NCBI GenBank assembly: GCA_030656555.1
Contig: JAUSPN010000033.1
Span: forward strand, 1 to 42,785
DNA length: 42,785 nucleotides
Reading direction: 5' to 3'
Source: Candidatus Desulfaltia sp.
Lineage (GTDB): Bacteria; Desulfobacterota; Desulfobacteria; Desulfobacterales; ETH-SRB1
This document shows, one piece after another, positions 1 to 6,157 of this stretch. How positions within the stretch are numbered: the first letter of the stretch is position 1; each line of letters starts with the position of its first letter. The translations under genes and the position numbers were made by a program. The notes beneath the pieces are model-generated. The model worked only from the letters and a program-made list of their open reading frames with translations. It had not been told where the DNA came from and did not search any database.

Positions 1-489
1 GGACTGATAGTAAAGCTGACTTCCAAAGGCACTGCTTTATACTGGTCGGACAGGGTGGGGATCAATAACAGCATATTCAGGATGCCAAAGTTTCGGACCA
101 TGCGCGTTGACACCCCGGCTGTCGCAACGCATCTCATGAAAAATCCCGATGATTTTCTTACGCCGGTTGGGTCTTTTCTGCGCAAGTTCAGTCTGGATGA
201 ATTGCCGCAGTTGTATAGTGTTTTAAAGGGAGACATAAGTTTTGTGGGGCCACGTCCGGCTCTGTATAACCAGGATGATCTGGTTGAGCTTAGAACAGGG
301 AAGGGGATACATAAGCTTATTCCGGGGATCACCGGCTGGGCGCAGGTAAACGGCAGGGATGAATTGCCGATTCCGGTGAAGGTTGAGTTTGATGAGTATT
401 ATCTGAAAAACAGGTCTTTTATTTTTGATATTAAGATATTATGGATGACAGTTGTAAAGGTTGTTAGGAGGGAAGGGGTTAGTCACTGA
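1..489 (+). CDS. Sugar transferase (polyisoprenyl-phosphate hexose-1-phosphate transferase family), 5' end cut by window
   Basis: The frame is open from base 1, so this is the C-terminal part of a longer protein. It reads through a YWSDRVG segment, then MPKFRTM, the SLDELPQL segment, SFVGPRPAL and PGITGWAQVNGRD, which are the hallmark blocks of the bacterial sugar transferase family (WcaJ/WbaP/PglC catalytic domain). Family members move a sugar-1-phosphate from a nucleotide sugar to undecaprenyl phosphate at the inner face of the cytoplasmic membrane and so start a polysaccharide or glycan repeat unit. The domain ends normally about 50 residues after GWAQVNGRD, in a hydrophobic and basic tail. 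An internal ATG at 55 is not the start, because conserved residues precede it. The sugar substrate cannot be told. A decayed copy of part of this gene lies at 979-1029. Confidence 0.93.
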   Translation, partial: GLIVKLTSKGTALYWSDRVGINNSIFRMPKFRTMRVDTPAVATHLMKNPDDFLTPVGSFLRKFSLDELPQLYSVLKGDISFVGPRPALYNQDDLVELRTGKGIHKLIPGITGWAQVNGRDELPIPVKVEFDEYYLKNRSFIFDIKILWMTVVKVVRREGVSH

Positions 490-680
490 ACGGAGACAGG
501 GGACAGGAGGCAGGAAACCGGAGACGGGAGAAAAGACGGGCTCACGCAAAGGCGCAAAAATGCGAAGGGTTATATTTTTTTCCTGATCGGAACCCGGGTT
601 AAATACGCTTTGCTATCATTAAAATGAATCTAACAGGGCAGGCAGGTCAGATCTTTTAACGTCCGGATGGTATTTGAATC

Positions 681-908
681 TTAAGACCATACATCATCAT
701 GGCTTAGTGCTTTAGAGTCATTCCATGATTTTTCCCTTTTTTCGGCAAATCCAGAAAGTGCGATATCCTCTTGAATTTCCAGGGCCTCTTTGAGCAAATC
801 CCTGACTTTAGCTGACAATGAGACATTATCCTTTTCTGCCAGAAGTCGGACATCCTGGTAAAGCAAATTGTTCAGGACTACATTTATACGTGGATTTTGA
901 GCCGGCAT
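681..908 (-). CDS. Ribbon-helix-helix antitoxin-like protein (orphan)
   Basis: A 75-residue protein opening MPAQNPRINVVL followed by two predicted helices. This is the pattern of short MetJ/Arc-type ribbon-helix-helix proteins that act as DNA-binding antitoxins, where the N-terminal beta strand (PRINVVL) inserts in the DNA major groove. The acidic, tryptophan-containing tail (HDDVWS) is typical of the toxin-binding end. The start is the ATG at 908, because a GGAGG ribosome site sits 8 bases before it. A longer TTG start at 923 would overlap that site. No RelE/ParE-like gene follows it, since 490-680 holds no frame, so the cognate toxin is missing or elsewhere. A good promoter with an inverted repeat lies upstream at 939-967. 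Confidence 0.75.
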   Translation of the reverse strand: MPAQNPRINVVLNNLLYQDVRLLAEKDNVSLSAKVRDLLKEALEIQEDIALSGFAEKREKSWNDSKALSHDDVWS

Positions 909-938
909 AGTCTTTTCCTCCAAATAAAATTGAACTTA

Positions 939-967
939 AGTGTAACTGTGGTGACACACCATGTCAA
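939..967 (-). promoter_or_regulatory. Sigma70-type promoter with palindromic operator for the RHH antitoxin gene
   Basis: Read on the minus strand, TTGACA (962-967), a 17-base spacer and TACACT (939-944) form a near-consensus promoter about 30 bases upstream of the RHH gene start. The spacer holds the inverted repeat TGGTG-TGT-CACCA (949-961), placed as expected for an autorepression operator bound by a ribbon-helix-helix dimer. The promoter elements are visible in the sequence. The operator role is inferred. Confidence 0.6.
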
Positions 968-978
968 ATTAAAAATGG

Positions 979-1029
979 GTTATCACAACCCATCTTATGA
1001 AAAATCCTGATGTTTACCTTACGCCGATT
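979..1029 (+). pseudogene. Remnant fragment of a sugar transferase gene
   Basis: On the + strand this 51-base stretch translates as VITTHLMKNPDVYLTPI. This closely matches VATHLMKNPDDFLTPV in the intact sugar transferase at 121-171, and the DNA itself is also similar. No homology to that gene is visible on either side, so it is a decayed fragment of a second copy or an old duplication. The RHH antitoxin lies to its left and the HigBA-like pair to its right. The fragment also carries a 7-bp inverted repeat (ATGGGTT/AACCCAT, 975-993). Confidence 0.65.
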
Positions 1030-1146
1030 ATATCATCATGTTATATGAAAAATGGAACGAAGGCGGGACAAAACTGAAAACGGAGAATGCAATAGATAAA
1101 AAAGTTTTGAGAGGTGATAGGCCGTGGGGGTTTGAGTTTATAGTTT

Positions 1147-1497
1147 TTAAGAGAAACTTGTCTCGTCTATTCCAAAGACTTTCGCTAACTTTTGTCTGGT
1201 TGTCTTGCGATAAACAGCGCCTTTCCGTTCCCATTTTGCCACGGTTGCCTGTTTTACTCCGATTCGATTGGCAAGTTCTTTCTGTGTCCATCCCTTTTCA
1301 AGGCGCTCCCGTTTGACAGGATTCATAAAGATATAGTCTTCCGCTTCGTTCTGATCATATAGCGGTTCAGGCTTAGCCTCACGAATGTCACGCAGATCGG
1401 ATTCATCTTCTATACGATCAAGGATGCTCAGGAATGACTTGAAGGGTAGTACCACAAATTTTACTTTTCCATTTTCCTTAATTGTCTGGTATTCCAT
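1147..1497 (-). CDS. HTH (Xre family) antitoxin of a HigBA-like toxin-antitoxin pair
   Basis: A 116-residue protein with a variable N-terminal half and a helix-turn-helix of the Xre/Cro type near residues 60-110 (RLEKGWTQKELANRIGVKQATVAKWER). Its start lies 2 bases after the stop of the upstream toxin gene, and an AGAGG-like ribosome site lies inside the toxin end, so the two are co-transcribed and probably translationally coupled. The toxin-first gene order is that of HigBA-type systems, where the second gene neutralises the toxin and represses the shared promoter. Family membership is clear from the HTH. The pairing is inferred from position. Confidence 0.85.
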   Translation of the reverse strand: MEYQTIKENGKVKFVVLPFKSFLSILDRIEDESDLRDIREAKPEPLYDQNEAEDYIFMNPVKRERLEKGWTQKELANRIGVKQATVAKWERKGAVYRKTTRQKLAKVFGIDETSFS

Positions 1498-1499
1498 AG

Positions 1500-1760
1500 T
1501 TACCTCTTGTAAATGTCGCCCCGTGGGCGTATTTTTACTACTTCTATTATTAGCCGTTCATCCTGGCGTGTATAAATGACACGATACTGCCCTACTCTGA
1601 GACGAAATCCCTCTCGTCCCTTTAAGATGTCGATATTGAGAGAGGGGTTGTCAGGATTTGCCGCAAGCTCGTGCAAATTATTCACGATGACCGATTTTAT
1701 TTTCAGCGGCAGGCGTGCCAGATAGTTTCTGGCCTGCCGCCTGTATTTCAATTCATACAC
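1500..1760 (-). CDS. RelE/ParE-superfamily toxin (mRNA interferase-like)
   Basis: An 86-residue basic protein, MYELKYRRQARNYLARLP at the start and GREGFRLRVGQYRVIYTRQ in the middle. That central block is the signature of RelE/ParE/HigB-type toxins (a strand pair with the conserved R-x-R-x-G-x-Y-R-V-I-Y run). The length is normal for the family. Family members usually cleave mRNA on the ribosome, or poison gyrase in the ParE branch. The C-terminal EVVKIRPRGDIYKR fits the catalytic basic tail of the RelE branch. It is the first gene of the pair with the HTH antitoxin at 1147-1497. No ribosome binding site is seen, and the promoter at 1768-1795 places the transcript start almost on the ATG, so it may be translated from a leaderless message. 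Confidence 0.87.
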   Translation of the reverse strand: MYELKYRRQARNYLARLPLKIKSVIVNNLHELAANPDNPSLNIDILKGREGFRLRVGQYRVIYTRQDERLIIEVVKIRPRGDIYKR

Positions 1761-1767
1761 AATTTAT

Positions 1768-1795
1768 ATTATAGCTTTAAAGGATATATTGTCAA
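1768..1795 (-). promoter_or_regulatory. Consensus sigma70-type promoter of the toxin-antitoxin operon
   Basis: On the minus strand TTGACA (1790-1795), a 16-base spacer and TATAAT (1768-1773) are both perfect consensus hexamers. The expected transcription start is about 1760-1762 and the toxin ATG begins at 1760, so almost no 5' leader is possible. Confidence 0.75.
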
Positions 1796-1862
1796 GATGA
1801 AAAAAATAAGCTGAAAATTTCAAGATATTAAAAGGGGCATTGGGGAGGGGGGAGGAAACAGG

Positions 1863-2069
1863 ATGACAACTATCAAGATCAAAGGAATGTCTTGCAACCA
1901 CTGCGTGATGGCCGTGACCAGGGCCATGGAAGAGATCAGCACAGTCAAGAATGTCAAGGTAGATCTCAAAAAAGGAGGGGCTACGTTTGATGAAATCGGA
2001 GCGGTTGACATGGATGCAATCCGGGAAAAAATAAAAAAGTCTGGATATGAAGTCGAAAACAACAGTTGA
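1863..2069 (+). CDS. copZ: Copper chaperone, heavy-metal-associated (HMA) domain protein
   Basis: A 68-residue single HMA domain with the metal-binding motif GMSCNHC (residues 8-14), in which the two cysteines bind Cu(I). The beta-alpha-beta-beta-alpha-beta pattern and length are those of CopZ, the cytosolic chaperone that hands copper to CopA-type ATPases. It is preceded by a very G-rich stretch (1834-1855) that includes the ribosome site GGAGGAAACAGG. Its last 23 bases overlap the start of copA in another frame, which suggests translational coupling and fits delivery of metal to that pump. No copper-responsive repressor gene is seen nearby. Confidence 0.9.
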   Translation: MTTIKIKGMSCNHCVMAVTRAMEEISTVKNVKVDLKKGGATFDEIGAVDMDAIREKIKKSGYEVENNS

Positions 2070-4314
2070 ACATGATACATCTCAAAAAATCACCATCTCC
2101 ATTGGAGGGATGACATGTGCGGCGTGTGTCCGCAGGGTAGAGTCCGCCTTGAAATTGACCAAAGGAGTAAAGGATGCTTCGGTCAACTTTGCTACGGCAC
2201 GGGCCACGATTATTTACAGCCTGGATTGGGCCGGGGTAGAAGAAGTAAAGAAGGTGATTGCCGACACAGGGTATGAATTTTTAGGTGTGGTCGGCGAAAC
2301 CCTCGAGGACCCTGTAGAGGCGGCCCGTCAAAGAGATGTGAAGGAGCTTAAGCTCAAGTTCGTTGTTGGCGTAGTTCTCAGCGTACTTATTTTTATGGGG
2401 TCCATGCAGCATTGGTTTCCCTTCCTGAGGACTATACCCAGGCAGATCATGTTAGTAGCTCTTTTTGTTCTGACTACCCTGGTGGTCTTCTGGGTGGGAA
2501 GCAGATTTTACAGGGGTGCTTTCAAGGCGGCAAAGCAAAAAACCACGGACATGAACACCCTGGTTGCCGTGGGCGCCCTGTCAGCTTATCTTTATTCTAC
2601 ATTGACCACATTTCGGCCTCAATTTTTCGCGGGCTCGGGCATTACCCCGCATGTCTATTTTGACGGCGCGGCCATGATTATCACCCTTGTTCTTTTGGGA
2701 CGTCTTTTGGAAGCCAGGACAAAGGGAAAGACCTCGATGGCCATCAAGAGGTTGATGGGGCTCAAGCCAAAGACCGCGCGCGTAATAAGAAACGGCGAGG
2801 AGACCGATATCCCGATTGAAAATGTTGTGAAGGGCGATCTGATTCTGGTTCGGCCCGGGGAAAAGATTCCCACGGACGGCGTGATTGTTTCGGGCGGATC
2901 TTCAATAGACGAATCAATGCTCACCGGAGAAAGCATCCCTGTTTCCAAGGAAAAGGGGAATGACGTATTTGCCGCTACTTTAAACAAAAGCGGGAGCTTT
3001 ACCTTTACGGCAACCAAGGTAGGGGCCGAGACAGTGCTGGCACAAATCATAAGGTTGGTCGAAGAGGCGCAAGGCTCAAAGGCGCCTATCCAGCGTGTGG
3101 CAGACAAGGTGGCATCAATATTTGTACCTGTGGTGTTCTGCATAGCAGCGCTTACGTTCATAATATGGTATTTCATTGTGCCGGAGCCGATATTCAGTCG
3201 GGCCCTCTTAAACTTTGTGTCTGTTCTTATCATTGCCTGTCCATGTGCTATGGGCCTTGCAACTCCGACCGCAGTGATGGTGGGAACTGGTCTGGGTGCT
3301 GAAAATGGGATTTTAATAAAAGGGGGCGAAAGCCTGGAAAAGGCGCACAAGCTTACCACAATTGTCTTTGATAAAACCGGAACCTTGACCAGGGGAGAAC
3401 CTGAGGTCACGGACATCGTGCCGGCAGAGGGAGTCGTCCTGAAAGATCTCCTTGAAATCGTCGCTTCTATTGAAGCTGTTTCAGAACACCCCCTGGCACA
3501 GGCCATTGTCAAAAAAGCTCGTCAGGAACATGTTGCATTTTCTCCTGTCCACAATTTTGAAGCGCTTTCCGGCCTCGGGGCCAGAGGAGTCGTCAATAAC
3601 ATGGAGGTCTTTGTAGGAAATCAGCGGCTTATGAAAAAAGAGGAGATCGAATTTCACGGTCTTGACCAGAAAGCAAAAACCCTTGCAAATGAGGGCAAAA
3701 CATCTATTTTTGTGGCGGGTTCTGGGCGGGTTATGGGCGTGATTGCCCTCTCAGACGTACCCAGGGAATCGGCCCGAGAAACAGTTGCTACGCTGAAAAA
3801 CATAGGACTTAACGTGGTCATGATTACCGGGGATAACGAGAAGACTGCTCGTGCTATTGGTGATGCCGTCGGGATCGATAAGGTTCTGGCCGAAGTTCTT
3901 CCAGGCGATAAGGCAAGCGAGATACGCAGACTCAAGGAGGAAGGTTATATCGTTGCCATGGTCGGAGACGGGATTAATGATGCTCCGGCTTTGACTACAG
4001 CCGACATCGGGATTGCGATCGGAGCGGGCACTGATGTGGCCCTGGAGGCGAGTGATATCACTTTGATGACCGATGACTTACGTGCGGTTCCTATGGCAAT
4101 AAAGCTATCGTTTCAGACTATGCGGGTAATTAAACAGAATCTTTTTTGGGCATTTTTCTACAACAGCCTCGGGATTCCAATCGCTGCGGGAATATTATAT
4201 CCGATCTTCGGGATTCTCTTGAATCCTGTATTTGCGGCGGCTGCCATGGCCATGAGTTCGGTCTCAGTGGTTAGCAATTCGTTGCGGTTACGGAGGATGT
4301 GGGCAAAGCTATGA
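2047..4314 (+). CDS. copA: Copper-exporting P1B-type ATPase
   Basis: 755 residues with the full P-type ATPase layout: one N-terminal HMA domain with GMTCAAC (21-27), membrane helices, the actuator motif TGES (293-296), the CPC metal motif in the membrane (398-400), the phosphorylation site DKTGTLT (D442), the SEHPLAQ nucleotide-domain motif, and the hinge GDGINDAP (640-647). The CPC motif with HMA CxxC marks the Cu(I)/Ag(I) subgroup. The protein uses ATP to export monovalent copper from the cytoplasm. It starts inside copZ (23-base overlap). The next in-frame ATG would remove half of the HMA domain, so 2047 is kept. The long antisense frame at 2655-3512 is a shadow of this gene. Confidence 0.96.
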   Translation: MKSKTTVEHDTSQKITISIGGMTCAACVRRVESALKLTKGVKDASVNFATARATIIYSLDWAGVEEVKKVIADTGYEFLGVVGETLEDPVEAARQRDVKELKLKFVVGVVLSVLIFMGSMQHWFPFLRTIPRQIMLVALFVLTTLVVFWVGSRFYRGAFKAAKQKTTDMNTLVAVGALSAYLYSTLTTFRPQFFAGSGITPHVYFDGAAMIITLVLLGRLLEARTKGKTSMAIKRLMGLKPKTARVIRNGEETDIPIENVVKGDLILVRPGEKIPTDGVIVSGGSSIDESMLTGESIPVSKEKGNDVFAATLNKSGSFTFTATKVGAETVLAQIIRLVEEAQGSKAPIQRVADKVASIFVPVVFCIAALTFIIWYFIVPEPIFSRALLNFVSVLIIACPCAMGLATPTAVMVGTGLGAENGILIKGGESLEKAHKLTTIVFDKTGTLTRGEPEVTDIVPAEGVVLKDLLEIVASIEAVSEHPLAQAIVKKARQEHVAFSPVHNFEALSGLGARGVVNNMEVFVGNQRLMKKEEIEFHGLDQKAKTLANEGKTSIFVAGSGRVMGVIALSDVPRESARETVATLKNIGLNVVMITGDNEKTARAIGDAVGIDKVLAEVLPGDKASEIRRLKEEGYIVAMVGDGINDAPALTTADIGIAIGAGTDVALEASDITLMTDDLRAVPMAIKLSFQTMRVIKQNLFWAFFYNSLGIPIAAGILYPIFGILLNPVFAAAAMAMSSVSVVSNSLRLRRMWAKL

Positions 4315-4371
4315 AAATACTCCGGCGATTGATCTTGGTGAATGCGTTGAGCGTTAGTGGAAGGAGAAAAA

Positions 4372-4875
4372 ATGGAGCCTGAAACATTTCACATGCTTAG
4401 TTATGGAATGTATATTGTAAGTTCAAAAAAAGATAAAAGGTTTAATGGACAGATCGCCAATACGGTTTTTCAAATAACGTCAAAACCTCCCACAGTCGCT
4501 GTAAGCATAAATAAGGATAATTTGACCCACGACTTTATTCTTGAAAGCAAATTGTTTTCAGTTTCGATACTTTCCATTGAAACTCCCATGAAATTTATCG
4601 GTCGTTTTGGATTTAAGTCCGGCAGGGAGATCGACAAGTTCGAAAGTATAGATTACAAGATCGGAGCTACTGGTACACCCATAGTTCTGGAGAACTCCAT
4701 CGGATACTTAGAAGCAGAAATTATTAACACTCTTGATGTGGGAACACATGTTGTCTTTGTGGGAAAGGTGGTTGACGCTCAAATCCTTAAAGATGGAGAA
4801 CCTATGACCTATGCCTATTACCGCGAAATAAAAGGTGGAAAGGCGCCAAAGGCAGCTCCAACATACATTGGGTAG
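4372..4875 (+). CDS. Flavin reductase-like FMN-binding protein
   Basis: A 167-residue protein of the flavin reductase-like split-barrel family (DIM6/NTAB type). The opening MLSYGMYIVSSK, then FNGQIANTVFQITSKPPTVAVSINKDNLTHDFI and FSVSILS, is the usual FMN-binding half, and the C-terminal part carries the second beta half. Such proteins bind FMN and reduce it or pass electrons to a partner, and in anaerobes they often occur as a domain of rubredoxin-linked flavoproteins. The start is the ATG at 4372, which has AAGGAG 5 bases upstream. A GTG at 4357 would place that site inside the gene. It follows copA by 57 bases and may share its transcript. A link to copper stress is only suggested by position. 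Confidence 0.82.
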   Translation: MEPETFHMLSYGMYIVSSKKDKRFNGQIANTVFQITSKPPTVAVSINKDNLTHDFILESKLFSVSILSIETPMKFIGRFGFKSGREIDKFESIDYKIGATGTPIVLENSIGYLEAEIINTLDVGTHVVFVGKVVDAQILKDGEPMTYAYYREIKGGKAPKAAPTYIG

Positions 4876-4942
4876 AAAAAACGTAACTATTCAGCCACAG
4901 ATTCACACAGATGAACGCAGATAGTTTTAAATACAAGTAACC

Positions 4943-5010
4943 GTTCACGGTTCAGAGGTTCAAAGTTCAAGGTTAAACTTCAGAAAGTGATTAACCTCTG
5001 AACCGTGAAC
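4943..5010. repeat. Inverted repeat built of GAACCGTGAAC-type phrases
   Basis: An 18-base arm (4943-4960) is exactly complementary to 4993-5010, with a 32-base loop, and the right side continues with one more CGTGAACC unit. No T-run follows, so it is not a standard terminator. It lies in the 397-base gap 4876-5272, which holds only repeats: this hairpin, the insertion at 5115-5150, a G-rich array at 5178-5209 and the 42-base segment at 5210-5251. I see no gene in that gap. Confidence 0.7.
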
Positions 5011-5114
5011 CGTGAACCGTTACAGGCCGTGTGAGCGACCTGGCTAAGGGCTCGCTGGTATAGTGGAAAGAGGGTAGAGTATAGAGGAAATAGGATTGGA
5101 ATGAACATCGAACA

Positions 5115-5150
5115 CCTGCCCGCCTCGCAAGCGAGAGCGTTGCGGGCAGG
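5115..5150. repeat. 36-bp hairpin insertion inside another intergenic repeat
   Basis: The ends CCTGCCCGC (5115-5123) and GCGGGCAGG (5142-5150) are perfect inverted repeats, and the inner part contains CTCGC-AA-GCGAG, so the whole unit folds on itself. The flanks are a near-exact match to the uninterrupted repeat at 18149-18195. Relative to that copy these 36 bases are an added block. Confidence 0.7.
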
Positions 5151-5177
5151 TCGAACGTCCAACATCGAATGTTGAAT

Positions 5178-5209
5178 GGGGGAAAGATTAGGGATTAGGG
5201 GATTAAGGG
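5178..5209 (+). repeat. G-rich GATTAGGG array
   Basis: Four G-tracts (5178-5182, 5191-5193, 5198-5201, 5207-5209) separated by A/T-rich loops of 8, 4 and 5 bases. Similar GATTAGGG or GATTAAGGG runs occur after many genes here (for example 6039, 8052, 9433, 9666, 14049, 15383, 18090, 20110). A G-quadruplex is possible but untested. Confidence 0.5.
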
Positions 5210-5251
5210 ATTAATTTCTTTGTGTTCTTCGTGGTGAAATATATATGGAAA
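5210..5251 (+). repeat. 42-bp segment shared with 9761-9802, just upstream of a start codon
   Basis: The two segments differ at 2 of 42 bases and both end in GGTGAAATATATATGGAAA. The first sits 21 bases before the gene at 5273 and the second 8 bases before the gene at 9811, so each forms most of the immediate 5' region of its gene. Confidence 0.75.
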
Positions 5252-5272
5252 GAGTATAGAGGATAGAGAAAG

Positions 5273-6040
5273 ATGTTTTTATTTAAGAAAATAGTTTCGC
5301 CGTTATTTTTTCCATTATCGATTATTCTTGAAATTCTGATACTTGGGATTTTTCTGCTCTGGTTTACCCGCAGACAAAAGACCGGGAAAGTCCTTGTTTT
5401 TATTGGCACTCTTTTACTTGGCCTGTTAAGCTACAGCAGCATATCTGATATTTGTTTGAAATCTCTGGAAGACAAATATCCTCCTCTTGTTGAGATACAA
5501 ACATTTTCCGATGTTAAATGGGTAGTTGTTTTAGGCGGCGGCCATATTTCGGACCCAAAACTTCCTGTTACATCACAGATTTCTGATTCTGCCCTGATGC
5601 GCCTTATAGAGGGAATAAGGATTCACAAACTCCTGCCGGAAAGCAAACTTGTCTTGTCCGGCAGCGGTGTTTTTGATCCGGTGCCGGAATCAAAAGTAAT
5701 GGCGGATATTGCAAAACTTTTGGGCATAGAAGAAAGCAGGATGGTTTTAGAGGGGCTTTCAAGAGACACTAAAGATCAGGCACGGTTAATTTACAAAATA
5801 GTCGGGGATGAAAGATTCATATTAGTAACATCCGCTTCTCATATGCCTCGCTCAATGGCTCTTTTTCAAAAATTAGGCATGAAGCCGATACCTGCTCCAA
5901 CAAATTATGTGGTTAAAGAAAGACAGGGAATCAGTTTTGGCATATTTTTCCCAAGCGCCGGCAGTCTGCAAAAGATGGAAATGGTATTTCATGAATATCT
6001 TGGGTTGGGATGGGCATGGCTTAGAGGGCAAATAAATTAG
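5273..6040 (+). CDS. ElyC/SanA/YdcF family (DUF218) envelope protein
   Basis: A 255-residue protein with two N-terminal membrane helices (about residues 10-28 and 38-55), then a soluble DUF218 domain. Family signatures are VVVLGGGH (about 83-90), KLVLSGSGV, a run of small residues in ALMRLIEGIRIHKLLPESKL, and ILVTSASHMPRSMALFQKLG, the conserved block with the catalytic-looking S-x-x-H-x-x-R. ElyC in Escherichia coli affects envelope integrity and undecaprenyl-phosphate use. The biochemical activity of the family is poorly defined. Placement before a nucleotide-sugar dehydratase fits an envelope role. The gene ends just before a GATTAGGG repeat. Confidence 0.85.
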   Translation: MFLFKKIVSPLFFPLSIILEILILGIFLLWFTRRQKTGKVLVFIGTLLLGLLSYSSISDICLKSLEDKYPPLVEIQTFSDVKWVVVLGGGHISDPKLPVTSQISDSALMRLIEGIRIHKLLPESKLVLSGSGVFDPVPESKVMADIAKLLGIEESRMVLEGLSRDTKDQARLIYKIVGDERFILVTSASHMPRSMALFQKLGMKPIPAPTNYVVKERQGISFGIFFPSAGSLQKMEMVFHEYLGLGWAWLRGQIN

Positions 6041-6157
6041 GGATTAGAGGATTAAGGGATAATTTTGAGTTTTTAATTTTTAATTTTGAATGAAGGAAAA
6101 ATGGAAACCGGAAATTTCTTTGCATTATTTGCGGCGTTGCGATAAAGAAAAAAGGTT

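Noticed and set aside
1028-1316. Overlapping frames on both strands beside the HTH antitoxin gene
   Set aside because: No domain, no ribosome site, and they overlap the antitoxin gene antisense or in another frame.
2655-3512. 285-codon frame on the minus strand inside copA
   Set aside because: It lies fully antisense to a clear P-type ATPase, has no recognisable domain and no ribosome site.
4980-5165. 61-codon minus-strand frame in the repeat-filled gap before the ElyC-like gene
   Set aside because: It is made of the hairpin insertion and GAACCGTGAAC phrases, so it is a by-product of repeats.
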